This document shows positions 12,216 through 25,050 of a stretch of 64,000 nt of DNA, in pieces. The translations under genes were made by a program, and so were the position numbers. Under the pieces are notes generated by a model that was not told the DNA's origin, searched no databases, and saw nothing but the letters and a program-made list of their open reading frames with translations. How positions within the stretch are numbered: the first letter of the stretch is position 1; each line of letters starts with the position of its first letter. Origin of the DNA: Cristatella mucedo (Eukaryota; Bryozoa; Phylactolaemata; Cristatellidae); contig WPIO01000055.1 of NCBI GenBank assembly GCA_009760855.2, positions 531,501 through 595,500 of the forward strand, written 5' to 3'.

Positions 12216-12950
12216 CTTTTCGCGAAAAAATAGCTCAATGGGCTGGCTTTACAGTTCCGGCTCCTGCAAAGCCTTCGGGTGCTGGCATGAGCTGATAAAT
12301 GGGGTCATTTCACGATGCTCTCTTGTGGGCCAACTCTGCCATTTTTTTATGGAGTTTGAGGGATTTTCGCTAATTTTATGCCAACCGTTCAAATCTCGCA
12401 CCACTGGCGTCGAAATTCGTATTTGGGTATCGAATGATTGGCAGACAGAACTTACTTACCGGCCAGATCCAGTAGCAGGCTTAGGAAAAGCTGATAACCG
12501 AGCAAATCTAGGCTGCCGTAATTCCTGTGCGTTTTAGTATATGTGGTCAAAAACAAGATGACGCATTAACCCAGCAATGCAAACAAGAAACCGGTGTAAC
12601 TGCGATTCCGCTTGAGTGCACAAAGCTGGTTTTGTAGGAACTGTCCAGCAGCTGTGAGGCAGGGCAACCTGTACTGCCGGTAGTGTTTTTTGGCCAACCG
12701 CTGTCTCCATCGGTTACCTCAGGGAAGTTACTGCCAGTTACAGGCTATTTCTGTTGCTCCGGAAGCTGTGGACACCGTATACCAGCACTCGAACGATAGT
12801 TATTTGTGGATGTCCGTTCCCCCATTTAAATTGGTACTCCGAATTGCATTTACGTATTTATAGGAGCTAAAAACCTACCTGTTCCTGACAGCGAGTGCTC
12901 GGTAGCAATGTGTGCTGACATTGTGCATGTCGTCACTTGGCCCTTCCTTT
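12216..12950. other. No recognised gene
   Basis: Moderate-complexity sequence after the Tc1 relic. Its first part may be the 5' end of the transposon. No domain or repeat head seen. Confidence 0.5.
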
Positions 12951-12954
12951 CCAG

Positions 12955-13010
12955 CTTATATAAAGTGCCTAGAATGTTATTAGTTCTCACAGGGCGCATA
13001 CATACTCAGG
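12955..13010 (+). mobile_element. LINE-A 3' tail fragment, degraded
   Basis: TATAAAGTGCCTAGAATG ... TTAGTTCTCACAGGGCGC resembles the hairpin of the LINE-A/SINE-2 tail; both arms survive in part. Confidence 0.45.
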
Positions 13011-13129
13011 CGTTCATTCTTATGCATATTACACATATCAGTACCCGTTTTAACCCCTATCTTGCAATTCATCAAACCTTTCTTAACTCCCATGCTGCAC
13101 GCAATACTGATATTCCCACTCGGATGACC

Positions 13130-14030
13130 ACACACTTCCTCGAATCGAATCATGATAAAGCCAACTTACTAGTTGTGGGCAAACCTAGTGTTACTCAGAC
13201 ATTGGAAAAACTGTCCCTCAAAACGGGCTACGCCAGCGTAGCTTCTGGTGCATCTGCACCAAGTGTGTCTGTCTGCTCCGAAGTGACCTTTCACTAGACG
13301 ACCTCGTCTGCTCCACAGTCGAATCTGCCTGCTTTCACCTACAGCCTGCTTAAGCAGGAATACCACCAGCACATCCAAGATGGTCCATCCAGTTAGTGGC
13401 ATCCCATCTGGATCTCTATAGACAACAATTCGGCTTATTACTTGCACCTGCAGTTGCTGCAAAACTCGGCAGCTAGACTTGTCTGCCGTGAATGTCGAAA
13501 CCGCCACAGTACACTACTTCTCACCAGTCTGCGCCAGCTCTCTCTCCATCATCAAGCAGCCCGCATCGACTTCACGAGATTTGTTGGTCTCATTCACTTT
13601 TAGTTCCCTTCATTCTCTTCCTCAGTTCTCTCCACCTGTCAGAACTACTCCACCATCAGACTAGGGATCCTACTACCTACCCGCGCTTCACTCTCACGTC
13701 GTTGAGCTATTCCTCAAAGCAACTGCAAATCCTCTGGAGACCGTGCCTTTAGTTTGTAGGCTCCCAAAGCCTGGAACTCACTCACGACAGACGTCATTAC
13801 ACCCCCTGACTTGAAGACATTGAAAAAGAAATTAAAAACACGTCCATTCCTCGCGGAATTCGCTGGGTTCGCTTGAATTGCCCACTGTAAGCTTATGCGT
13901 GCTGACACTGTGCATGTTTATTAATAACCAATCGACTGTCTTCCCTTGCTGCGTAAGTAAAATGCCTTATAAGGCATGCATTTCTCTTAAGGGCTCTACA
14001 AATAACGTCTTGTTAGCAATATAATAATTG
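13130..14030 (+). mobile_element. LINE-A relic, 5' truncated
   Basis: Begins in the RT region (GATAAAGCCAACTTACTAGT, equivalent to the DDKTNLLV segment) and continues through the HYFSPVCASS-like and CTCCCAAAGCCTGGAACTCA parts to a degraded tail (AAGGGCTCTACAAATAACG). Heavily mutated, with internal deletions. Confidence 0.72.
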
Positions 14031-14349
14031 TAATTTTTATGCAAGCATTTTAGTGTTACAATTCTCGGCGCTGGGTGCTAACAGAAAAGAATCCACTGTA
14101 AGCAGCACCTGCTGAGAGCGAGGCAAGCTGCCTGGCATGGTAGGACCAAGGTTAGCTCCCCTCGGCACGACCAGCCTTGAGTGAGGCAGTCTGAAGGTGA
14201 TGCATTATCGGAGGAGCTTTTGCCGGTCGTGCTGAGATCAAATCACTTGCTCACTGACCTTGCCGACGGGGGTGTGCCATGACCTGGCCATCTGCAGCTG
14301 TAGGTCGCTGATCCAAGTGAGTTAGGTCACTTTCTTCTTTGGCATTTAA

Positions 14350-14528
14350 TGAAATACGAGCTAATCTAACGGCCTCTTTTGTATAGCAACAGACGAGCCT
14401 TTATGGCTATCACCACCGCTTGCACCGACAATAAAGGATCGCCCACTGCAGGATTCGAACCCACGACCTCGGGACGGAGGTCGTGAAAAGCAGCCTCATT
14501 ACCTAGTGTGCCATCGCATCATGGCCCT
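14350..14528 (-). mobile_element. SINE-1
   Basis: Minus-strand copy: starts TTTGTATAGCAACAGACGAG, carries inverted B box GCAGGATTCGAACCCACGAC and the head (TACCTAGTGTGCCATCGC). A second B-box-like GGGTTCGAAC lies just beyond at 14535. Confidence 0.85.
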
Positions 14529-14620
14529 CCGAAGGGTTCGAACCTGCGTCCTGGGCTGCGAAGTGTGTGCACGGATCCCCCATCTGGATTATAGCTGGAG
14601 GGGGGGGGGACATCGTGCAA

Positions 14621-14694
14621 CTAGTAAGCAAGTATAACCATTGGTCATTGCCTGCTGCTAGTAAGCAAGTATAACCATTGGTCATTGCCTGCTG
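14621..14694. repeat. 37-bp tandem duplication
   Basis: Two perfect adjacent copies of a 37-base unit starting CTAGTAAGCAAGTATAACCA (14621-14657 and 14658-14694). Confidence 0.95.
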
Positions 14695-14699
14695 CAACG

Positions 14700-15696
14700 G
14701 AATGATACGATATCAGCTGAGGCTCTCCAGCCGACTATATATACAGATGAGGTGTTGTGTTGTGTCAGCTGACCTTCATCGCTTTTTCTGCCGAATTGTT
14801 GGACATTTACATCAGCTGCTATCGAAGCTGACAGCTATGCTAGCATTTTACTAGCTTCAAAGTCCACATGTAACAAGAGCACCACAAGGCGGTCAAAGGT
14901 CATGATCAGTTGCTGAATACTCGTAATAGTTATTAAAGAGTATTATTAATAAAACGGTACTGTTGCTGGACGTGTCCTTGCATAGGTGCTGCCTGACTAT
15001 TTTTGTTAGGTTAGGTGCATGGGTCAGGTGTGTGTGTGTGCCTGTGTGTGTGTGTGTGTGCGCGTGCGTGCGCGTGCGTGCGCGTGCATGCATGTGTGCG
15101 TGCGTGTGGGGGTGAATGGATGTGTATCTCTTGTTAGTCTTTAAATGCACAAACACACCAAGACGGGGAGCAGAGATCGAAAGCATTGCAGCATTCATTT
15201 CTTGACTGGTCTCGTGGTTATCCATTCGTCTCTATCCTGCCGTTATGTGCTACCCGGTTACCCTGTTCGTGCTCCCAGCCCTAGCTAGTAGCCGTTTGCT
15301 AATCAGCTTGGATTTCACAGGCACACTGCCTGCCCTGCGGTGCAGCAGCAGCAGCAGCACGGTCCCACCACGAAGTACAAACCTGTGGAGGAAGAGCAGG
15401 AGCAGATCGCTGGCATTTGTCGGTGCCGTGGCAACGTGGCCTGCCAGTTGGTGCGATCGCTTCAGCCTCCATTGTGTCGTAGGATGTAGGCCACCGTGAG
15501 GGGCATCTGTACAGCAGGGAGGTTGCCCGTGCAGCAAGAGTTTGCATGCAAGACTATTCTCGTGACCTTCGGCACCGTGTCTGCTAACTCGAGTACCTGA
15601 TGTTGCAGCAAGTGCTTACGTGCACAGGGATGCATGCGTATGCCTGTGTTGTGTGTGCCTGTGTGTGAGCCTGTGTTGTGTGTGGCTGTGTGTGTG

Positions 15697-15756
<60 letters not shown>

Positions 15757-16560
15757 AAGTGTGTGCGCTCGCACTTGCTCATCTGTGGGCCAATCACCCA
15801 AAGGCAGCAACGTGAACCGTTTTGCTCGGTTCGGATTGCAGGTCACGTGACTAGCTGTGAGTGATCATGCTGTCTTCGCAGCTTCAGCCATCGACACCTC
15901 TGTCTGGCAGTCGCTGAGAGAGCAGAAGCGTGGTTTTCTACTGCCTTCATATTCTACTGAGTGGCCGGCGCTCCTGTCACGTGGTGCATCGGGACAGCTT
16001 GGCCTTGAGAGGTCAGTTCGTCGAGGAGTTCCCCTTGCTTCTTGGCCCACTGTCTGCCGGGCAAGGACCTGCCCAGCAGAAGAAGCAGCAGCCGAAGCAG
16101 CGACCGTCAGTGGATAGTAGCATTAGCTTTGTACGAGGCCGAAATTTCATGCACCGCCCTGAGGCGGCATCTGTCCTTGTCGTCAGCACCCACGTCACAG
16201 CATCGACTGCTCCTGCTGCCTCCACCTTCACTGGCACTCGTTCTTAACTGCCGGAAGTGAGTGGTCGCCGGCTGTTGGCAGCCAGCAGCAGCAGCCGCCT
16301 CTCGTCGTGATATTTGCATGCGGCTGTGCCTTTGCATGGTGGTCATAGCTTAATATTCCTGCATCGCTGGAAAAAAGGCTTTAACGAAAGCGGTGGACGT
16401 CTGGCTCTGATCGATTTCTTTTCGATCGCTCGTTTACCAGCCACTAAAATGTACATAGCCGAGCAGAAGCCAGCCGGCAGCTGCAGGTCGAGCGTGTACA
16501 CAAGCTATTATTGACTTTAGCGCCGGGCCTAATTCCTCTGGGGTGTTGGGGAATGACAGC
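14700..16560. other. No recognised gene; CA/TG arrays
   Basis: Includes TG/CG-rich arrays at about 15029-15110 and 15640-15756. The rest is GC-rich, moderate-complexity DNA with no recognised coding potential. Confidence 0.55.
15695..15756. repeat. (TG)n microsatellite
   Basis: About 30 TG units preceded by imperfect TG-rich repeats. Confidence 0.95.
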
Positions 16561-16588
16561 TCGGCAGCTCTCGGGACAGGGCTCTCCA

Positions 16589-16692
16589 GGGGCGGAGCAC
16601 AGGCAGGGGCGCCTATAAATAGACTATTGCCGGCTCCCCTGCTGAGTGCCAGTCAGCCTGCCAGCCCTGCCTGCCCACCTCCCTCCCGGCAG
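16589..16692 (+). promoter_or_regulatory. Candidate TATA promoter with GC box and short first exon
   Basis: GC box GGGGCGGAGC (about 16589-16598) lies just before TATAAATAG (16614-16622). A start site would be expected near 16644, beside CCAGTCAG. About 50 bases further on, CGGCAG|GTACGC (16692/16693) could be a splice donor. This layout fits a core promoter plus a noncoding first exon, possibly for the HDAC gene about 13 kb downstream. No transcript evidence is available, and a TATA match alone is weak. Confidence 0.4.
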
Positions 16693-16953
16693 GTACGCAG
16701 GCAGGCCTGCCGACGCTCCACAGTCAGGCAGCCGCAGCCGGTCCCCTCGGCTGCGGCAGTCTCTCTCTCCCTCTCTTTAACTCGCTCTATCTGCTGAAGC
16801 CGGTCGCACGCCTCCTTAAGAAGACTGGTTTTGTTTAAAAATGCAGAGCCTAAATGTGAGTCACAGCTCTGGGAGTCCGACCGTGGATCTTGCCATCTCT
16901 GTCTGTATCTGTCTGTTTCTGTCTCTCTGACTCTCTGTATGTCTGTCTCCCTC

Positions 16954-16954
<1 letters not shown>

Positions 16955-17003
<49 letters not shown>
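16955..17003. repeat. (TC)n(TG)n microsatellite
   Basis: Compound dinucleotide run. Confidence 0.92.
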
Positions 17004-17004
<1 letters not shown>

Positions 17005-18530
17005 AAGTGTGTGCCACTTCCCACTCGGCCCGGCTCTCTTTCTATCTCTGTGGCAGTCTTCTCTCTTATCACACTCTGCCTGCCTCGTTTCGTAAGAGGT
17101 GTAGGTCACTATTGGGGGGGGGGGCAGTGGAGATGGCACTGGTCGAGTGATTTGGTAAAGCTGATGACGGGACTCTTTGCATGTTGATGACCTTGACTGT
17201 CTTGGCACAACGATGCAAGTTTCAAGTTCTTGCTTGCTATTTCTGGCTTCGTCGTCGGATAAACTCTGCCATCTCACCTGCCGACCTCTTCACTAAGGTC
17301 GTGAGCAGGCACATCATCTCACGCCACCTTACACGCCCCTTTGATGTTGGCAGGCTTTGACCAAATTAGTAACATGTTACTGGCCTTGGTGGCCAGCTAG
17401 GCTTTACTGAGCACCTTCCTATCTCTAAGGGACTTGTAAGTTAACGGTAACAAGGCTTCATACAAAGTTTGGTCGCTGGCCGGTAGTGTCTCTCACAGGG
17501 CCTTTGGTTCTGGTCGTGGATGGTCTAGCCCAGTTAGAGGGGGAGGGGGGAGGAGGAGGAGGGAGGCATGCTAAAGTGATCATTACTTCCCCCCCCCCCC
17601 CGTCAGAGGAAGGGTAAACAAGTGAAAGTCAAAGGTCGACTGGCCGGTCCCCTCTGTATGCTCCCTTGGTATGCTCGATGTGTGTCATTCACTGCTGAGA
17701 AGCACCAATGAGGAGCTCTGACTTCTTTGGGGGGGCCTCGTTTTGGATCAGCGTGCAAGCCGTGCTGTCCTTTCTTGATTCCTGAGGGGTGATGTGTGCG
17801 CTCGTGCCACTTTTATTAGTCTGCAGTCGCTGGAAGCTCAACCCTTGGGATATGTGTGCCCAAACGAGTCAGCTGGGTTGCTCTTTGAAGCCTGATTTAG
17901 ACGACGAGTCTTGCTTCCTTCCAACTTGAGTTTACTTACTATTGTCTTCCGGTTTGTAGGAGTTTTAGATGGCAATCTTGCTCCAATTCTGGCTTCCTAC
18001 TCGCTCCGCCCACTGAGCGATTGTGGGATAGCAATGGCGTTTCTCTGTGGTCAAGCTTTGCTAGCGAAATTACCGGTAGCATGGAACCTGTATGCTATAT
18101 AGCCTGTATCGCTCGCTGCCTCAATATCTGACTCTTAAACTTCGAACTCGGCGTGTCCCATAAACAGGGACTCACCAGGAAAGCGTCGATGATTTCACTG
18201 GTCAAGTCGTCTGCCATTCCTTGCTAAGCAACACTGTAGGCGTGGCCTGAACCGCATCCATGATTGGTCACTTGTTAAGTCTTGGCTGAAAACCTGGTAG
18301 AACCTGGTTTGGCTGCTGAGTCTTAGCCAAGTCTTCTCCAAAGTCTGGACTGCCCCACGGTATTGGTGACATATGCACCGAAGACTCGAGTTGGTAGGAA
18401 GCTGGAAGTTGTAGGAATCAAGACTCACCATCTAAACCAGGCTTCAATTTTGCAGAAATATTATCTGCACATGGAAAAGGGGACCACTGGGCGAGATGGC
18501 TGTTAGCAGTGTCTATGTCCAGCCCAGAAA
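17004..18530. other. No recognised gene
   Basis: Contains G and C homopolymer runs (about 17114-17124, 17590-17600) and otherwise unique-looking DNA with no domain or repeat head. Confidence 0.5.
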
Positions 18531-18534
18531 TTAT

Positions 18535-18645
18535 TTGGAAAATATTGGCCGATTTAACAGCCTCATTGATATGGGCAATGCTGGCTTGCCCGCTGCAGAA
18601 CTCGAACCCACGACCAGTGTCGTTGAGCACTAACGCCTTGTCCCT
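18535..18645 (-). mobile_element. SINE-1, partial
   Basis: GATTTAACAGCCTCATTGAT, then CCCGCTGCAGAACTCGAACC, in SINE-1 minus order; the middle is deleted. Confidence 0.7.
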
Positions 18646-18724
18646 GGATGACTATAGACTACGGTTTTCAGCCACTTTCACCTCCCCCACGAGGAATCAC
18701 GTGTTGCAGGATTTCAGCCGCTGT

Positions 18725-18870
18725 GTTGGTTTGGTCCAGCGGTTAAGGTGCTCGCCCCGACCAAGGTCTAGCTGAGGTCGTGGGCTCGAGCCCCGAGGCA
18801 CATTTAAAGCGCCTGAGTAGTGATTAAGTTCTCTTAGGGCGCTATACAAATGAACTATTTATTTGAACTT
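18725..18870 (+). mobile_element. SINE-2, well preserved
   Basis: A box TGGTCCAGCGGTTAAGGTGC, B box GTGGGCTCGAGCCCCGAGGC, then the hairpin tail AAAGCGCCTGAGTAGTGATT / AAGTTCTCTTAGGGCGCTAT and ACAAATGAA. Best plus-strand example in the window. Confidence 0.88.
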
Positions 18871-18944
18871 CTTACTGATTGACTTTCACAGAGAACATTT
18901 GCTGCTGCTGCTTCTGCCTGAGCAGCGGATCTCATTTTAATAAT

Positions 18945-19660
18945 AGTTATAATAATACACTTGATAAAGCACCCTCAGAGAACTCAATCTCTTTCTAGGC
19001 ACTTTACATTTGCTGTAAAGGGAACCTCGATTGAATGGTGAGTAATATCATACTCGATAAACAACATGAATAACATGGTTAGGAGGGTGACATGCACAGG
19101 GTCAGCATGCAAGTGTGGTTAGTGGCAGCATGCACAGTGTCAGCATGCATAAGCACATGAAGGACGAATCACAGGGACCCACTAAATGTTGTGATAAATA
19201 GGTGTTTAAATGTGGTCAAGTCAGGGGATGTTGTGACACAAGTCGGGAGTGAGTTCCAGGCTTTGGGAGCATACGAACTAAATGCATGGTCTTCAAAGGA
19301 TTTGAAGTTTGTACGAGGTATTGGTAGACTGTTGGATTCCGAAAAGCAGGTGGTACGATGCTTGGCCTGGTGGGGGAGTAGATCTGAGAGATAGGCTGGA
19401 GCCAACGAATGAAGTGACCTAAAAGTGAGCGACAAAGCCTTGAAGTCGATGCGTTGCTTGACTGGTAGCCAGTGCAGTCGCGAGAAGTGGTGTGATGTGG
19501 CAACTTCGAAGCTCACGACAGACAAGCCTAGCTGCCGAGTTTTCCACCAGCTGTAAGCGCATGATTGCACATGCCGGCAGGCCAGCAACTTGCAAGTCAT
19601 TCCGTGACCACAGCGAGTCGTATCGTCATTTGAGCACCACACGTTGGCCTGTGTCATGCG
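18945..19660 (-). mobile_element. LINE-A 3' part
   Basis: Minus-strand copy: (AAT)n and inverted hairpin at 18945-19015, the GGTCAGCATGCAAGTGTGGT 3'UTR block, then coding remains from HWLPVKQRIDFKALSLTFRS to SYAPKAWNSLPTCVTTSPDL (about 19460-19200). 5' truncated. Confidence 0.9.
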
Positions 19661-22555
19661 TGAGCTCAGGTTTCCTCTCTCTCTCGTCGCTGTCTTTGCT
19701 CTTTTCGCTGCATAGAATTTGGCAGGACTGCCATTTTAGGGCGATCTCCCATATTTGTCTCTCAGCAAGTCCCTGCACGTCGCCTCATCGAGTCTGCAGC
19801 AGGATTTGCTGATTTCCAATGTAAAATGGTGAACGTTGCTTGAAGATTCTTCGTATCTTGCTTTAAGAAGCTCTGATTTGGCCGTGGGCATCTTTACCAA
19901 TCTCTCAGAGTCATGCAACAAGCACGAAGGGCAGGGAGCGCGGATTCCACATCCACTAGCCGCATCCGTAATAGGTTTCTCGCTCGCATCTCCATTCAGA
20001 TTTGTACGAGTGTCTGCTACGCCTTTAGCTCGCTGCTCGCGGGGTCCTAGCTGCTGTCGTTAAGCCGAGGCCACCTCGGCACCACTGTCTCCTCTCGCAT
20101 GCTGCCCCATGTCGCTCTGGCGACTGACTTGTTGCTCTGACGCTCTGCAGCAGGCGAGGGGGCAAGAGCAAGCAAGCAAGAGCTTGGCTCGCCGACCTCG
20201 CTGGCTGCAAGCGCTGGCACCGGCGCCCAGTGAGCCGCCGTAGCCGCTCCCGCCAGCCGCAGAAGTGTAGGAGTGGATTCGCATGTACCCATCTGCCTGA
20301 GGGTTTACAAGCTTTTGAGCCTGGCCGATGATGCTAGCAGTGTCTTGCGCTTGTCCGCCATCTTAGATTGTTTGTCGTTCGTGCGCCTTTGCACGCACGT
20401 CTGTTGCATGCTGTATGCTACGCAAGCAACTGGCTTCGATCAAGTTTCTGGACCTGGTTTACAGCAGTTGCACGAGCAGCTGAAAATGCACAACGAGTCA
20501 GTTGCATGGAGTCTCGGTTTAAGATAACCGTGCCAGTGCTGCCAATGCAAAAAATAAACGTGAGCCAGGCTGCTGGTGGCTTGCAGTTTATTGACCGAAG
20601 TATGGGATGACCAGCCTTCTCTGGGTGGGTAATTGTTGTGAAACTTTTTTTTTACCTAGATGTGGCACTCGGCTAACTCTTGATGTCTTACCACTCGTGG
20701 GTATTTAACTGGCCGGTAAATGCATCGGCTAGTGGTGCCGTGTAAGTGCCATTTCCTCTGCCACGCGTCTGGACCAACAATGGCCGTGCACGGAACTAGG
20801 CTCTGGCAGCTTCTTCCTTTTAAACCTACCTGGCCATGTCTGGCACTGCTATACTATCCCTCTGCATATGGGCGTGCATTGTCGATCGTAGCCTGGCCTA
20901 CTTATTGCCTCGACTGGCATTAACCTACTAACAAAACAAGGGGAGCCATCAGGTGCCTGTAGGAGACCAGATCAGCCGGAATCAGCTTGCTGAGCAAAAA
21001 TATTGCTCTGCACTTAGTCTAGATTAGTCGTCCCAGCAGTGGCACCTTAACCGGCTGAATGTACTAGGATTTCAGGATTCCTATAGCAACCGGCATTCCT
21101 GTGGCAATCGTGTCCAACGAGCATGTCTTTTTATGTCGATGGCAGCCTTCAGTCTCTGATCTATTCATATTCACTATCTGTCGGTGCCGGAAAGTGGTCT
21201 AGACCTTACAAGATCACATGTACTTTACTGCAGTCTGGGCTGGGTATTGGTGCAAGGGTCACTGTAGCCTTCCTATGGAATAGGATAGCGCTGCTCTCGC
21301 CAGAGATTTTGCATGTGCTATTACCATTACTCCAAGGGGTTTTGGTTGCAACTGCCTCTCGAGTTAGCCATCCTGCATGTCAGCCACCTCTCATAGGCTG
21401 CGTGTGTGCACGAGCGCCGTGTGTGCACGAGTCCTCACGTGTGTGTGTGCGTGAGCACACACACTTAGCTAGCCAAAGCCTTCGGGGAAGGTGCTACTAG
21501 CATTGGGGTGTATGCAGCGGCAATAGAGTATTGAACGCCTGAGGTTGCCACTTGAGCTGTACACTTGCCCACTGCAAGCAGAAGTGATAGCCGTCAAGAT
21601 TCTTCTGCCAGTATTTAAATGAGCTAAATCAGCTAATCCGTTTCTGCTGCTGTTTGTGTGGCTGTCTAATTTCAGGGATTGAAGTAGCCTGTAGCTGTAG
21701 TGTGCCTATCTATGTATTTCGTTGTGTTGCAGCATGCATTTGCTGGCTGGGAAATGAGCAGATCTTTTCGAGACCAAGATGTAAGCCACCTGCAGAATAT
21801 TCTGCTAGCCCACTTGACCTTGCTTGACCAAGTGCAGGCCTTCCCTTTCTCTGCTGCCGTCGAGCCGCGTGGTTTAGCTAGACGGAACTCTCTTTCGGAA
21901 GAGTCTGTCGGAATCTTTTAAAGTGGCTGCAGATGCAAGGACATGCGCTGCTGCTGCTCTAGCGGACGCTGCAGAAACTTGGCCTACCGCCAGCACCTCT
22001 ACGGCCAGTATCTGTTTAGCAATAGCCGATAAAATTCGGCTCATCATTTAGTTTCTAATGCAGTTTACAGTTCAAATCGGCGGTTAGTGCTTGGAAATCC
22101 GCAACGGTCCATTCCAATCGTATTCCATGCCTGCTGCCTGCTGGTTCTTACCTGGCTCGTCCAAGAGGTGTTTAGTTATCGCACGTAAGGCACGAGATGT
22201 GCGAGAAGCACACGCACACTCGTACGCACGCGCAGGCACGGCTGCTTGTACTTCCTTCCTGTAGATTCAATTGGCCCACCTGTTTGAATGTGCTTGTCCT
22301 TGAAAGGGCATGGCTTGATGTATGACAGACCTTGACCGTGCACACCAGTCACACGCAGCACGCTGGAGCAGCCTTGGCTCGTGTCCTTCGTCCCTAAGGG
22401 CGTTCGCGCGGAAATTGCTGCTTGGCTCAGAGATGCGCTTGTCCTCGATCAGTTAGTTCTGCGTTGGTCGCCGAGCACCTTCTTGGAGTGACAAGCAACC
22501 ACAAGCTTGTTGTGCCGAGATTGCTTTGCCATTCCCATCTGGCGAATGTAATGTA
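19661..22555. other. No recognised gene; small SINE-1 remnant
   Basis: A weak SINE-1 remnant lies at about 21570-21640 (GATAGCCGTCAAGATTCTTC ... GAGCTAAATCAGCTA). A GC-rich patch at 20020-20280 is followed by GTCCGCCATCTTAG (about 20356), a motif seen in some promoters. No ORF with a recognisable domain. Confidence 0.5.
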
Positions 22556-22985
22556 GCGTATCTTCTTCTGTAACTCTACAAAGCCACTCTATGGAGGGTT
22601 TTACGCAGGAGAGTTGTGTGTAGCGAACTCACAGCCTAAACGGCTTTCGGTTAGCATTCGGTAGCCAACAGACTGAGGCAACAAAGAGAAAGTGAGAAGC
22701 ACAGCTGAGTCAGGAGGGCAGTCGAGGAAGTGAGTAGCGTAGAATTAGCACTTCAGGACGGCTGGAAAGGACGTGCTATAGTCGGCAGCTTAGGGAGGAT
22801 GCTGTTGAGTAAGAGTTGTGAGATTTAGTTCCACAGTCTAGGACCTGCAGAGCTAAAGCTTCCGTTGCCAACGGTCTGTGAGCAGAGGAATGGAACAGCT
22901 AATTTATTGTCCGTACTGGGCCTGAGGGGCGCGAGGAGTCTGAAACCGGTGCTGCAGTTAAGCCTGGCATGAAGTAGCCAAGTCA
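22556..22985 (-). mobile_element. LINE-B 3' part, degraded
   Basis: Starts with inverted LINE-B end sequences (TAACTCTACAAAGCCA, TTTTACGCAGGAGAGTT), then GGCTTTCGGTTAGCATTCGG and the inverted coding end (GGACCTGCAGAGCTAAAGCT). Parallels the minus copy at 36180-36700. Confidence 0.8.
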
Positions 22986-23374
22986 TTCGGGGATTTGGTG
23001 CTCATCTGCCCCAATGTGTTTGTGTGTGTGTGTGTGCGTGTGCGCGCGCGAGTAGGCGATTCCAGAGACTTATAGGCCAAGTTAAAAAAAACACCGAGTT
23101 CAATGTGTGCCAGATCGGTCCCCCTCCCATTTAATGGACATATGGATCACTGGCTTGTGTGGCAGCAGCTACTGTTTTAAGGCGACCAAAGCTAGCAGTT
23201 TGTACCGTAAAGCTAGGTTTCCATTTCACTCAATAAATTCAGGCGTAGTAATTGTGAGGGCTGAAACCACGGTAAGACCAACATATGTGGTGAAGGAGGT
23301 CATTCGGCATCTACTGCCCTCTACCGGCGGCTTGTCAGTCACCGGGGTGTGGATGGTTGAGGGAGTCGCTTTGC

Positions 23375-23492
<118 letters not shown>

Positions 23493-24885
23493 GCTTGACC
23501 CTACCAGTTGACATTGCGGCCGATCCCTCCTCATCGTCAAAGCTCGATTGCTCGACTGCTATTCCACACCTACGTCTCAATTGCAGGCTTTGCTGCTCTT
23601 CTCCGCGCCGCCTGTGACGCAAGCCTTGGCAATCCGTGCTGCTTAGTTAGATCCGCTGTGCGCGTAGCGTTTGGCGAACGCATCTTGCTCTGCAGAGCCT
23701 TTGAGGTGACGTTGTTGGTTTTGACATGTAGCCTAGCTCTGTTTGTAGTCGTTGCAGTCGAAGCAGAGAAAGAGAGAGAGGAGGCGGCGGCGGGTCAGTG
23801 GACTAGCGACCGACGTCAGGCCACTAGACGCTCTTGCCCACCTATGGCGGACGAAGAGCTGCGATCATACAGTTAGTAAACGAGCCTGCCCGTTTGTGCC
23901 GTCTGCAAGCGCTCTGTGGTGGATTGCATGCGGGTGTGCTCGGGCCTCGCAGCTGAGCTTCTGTCGGCATCGTAAGACTCTCGCTCTGCTGCTCGGGTAC
24001 AGGCAGCAGGCCCAAATTAGTTTAAAGGTGCTTGGTGGCCCGAGCGACCTGCAAGAACACGGTTGCTTAGCTTTTATTTGTAGCCCCCTCCCATTCGGGC
24101 AGGAATTTGACTCGGCGTTTAGATCGCCCTCGTTGGTAGTCGTTAGATCAAAGAACAAGCCGTAGCAGCAGAGTTTGCCCGGGCCTGAAAAGCAGGTCTG
24201 GCAGGACGGATTGATGCACTAGGAAAAAACGAAGCAGCTTGAGGGAGAGTGTGTGTGCGCGTGCGTGTGTGTGTGCGTGCGTGTGTGACCAGATTGAGAG
24301 AAAGAGTAAAGGGAGCTGGGCTTTCTTGATCAATTTCATGAAGTAAATTTATTAATCTAGCTTAATTCATGACATACAGAGGCCCTGGAGTTTTTTGTGT
24401 TCAGACATTGTTTATGTGCGCCAACTTTTTATTTGGATGCGATGTCTGCCGAAAAGCCTTGCGAGTCGCTGGGCACCGATTGAAAGTTTCTTTTTGAAGG
24501 AATTGCAGTTGGCAGGCTGGCTCGATAGATCCGAGGTCTTGGCATTTCGTGTGTTGGAGGAGAAAGCGCAAGGATCCTGTCTCCTTGCCGCAGCACTGCC
24601 CGGGCGTCTTCGATCGGATACTCACCTGTCTAATGCTAGTGGGGTGAAAGGGGCAGCCTGAGGCCTGCCTAACCGCACGGCACGTCCTCTAGTTTGGCGT
24701 GCGAGTGTCTATGGTGAGGCAGTTTCGGGTTGAGGCAGTTTCCGGCGGGCCCTGCTGAACTCTTTGTGTGGCACCCAGGCAGACTCTTTTTTCTTCACGA
24801 GGTCAGAGCTCAGGCAGCGTCGTTGGGTTTTTTTCTTTTGCGGTGTGAATTACTTGAACGAAGTGCTTTGTTTGAGCTTCGTCAG
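23493..24885. other. No recognised gene
   Basis: Moderately GC-rich unique DNA with a short GT/GC-rich run at about 24246-24290. Open frames lack recognisable domains. Confidence 0.5.
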
Positions 24886-24889
24886 CTGT

Positions 24890-25050
24890 GGCCCTCCTCC
24901 TGCCGCTGCCCGCGGCCCCCTCCTGCCGCTGCCCGCGGCCCCCTCCTGCCGCTGCCCGCGGCCCCCTCCTGCCGCTGCCCGCGGCCCCCTCCTGCCGCTG
25001 CCCGCGGCCCCCTCCTGCCGCTGCCCGCGGCCTCCTCCTGCCGCTGCCAT
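24890..25050. repeat. 23-bp GC-rich minisatellite
   Basis: Six adjacent 23-base units (TGCCGCTGCCCGCGGCCCCC + TCC) at 24901-25038 with partial units on each side; the sixth carries one change. All frames stay open on the plus strand because 23 is not divisible by 3 and the unit has no stop in any register. Confidence 0.95.

Noticed and set aside
24890-25050. CRISPR-like array of short repeats
   Set aside because: Units are directly adjacent without spacers in a eukaryotic context; a minisatellite.
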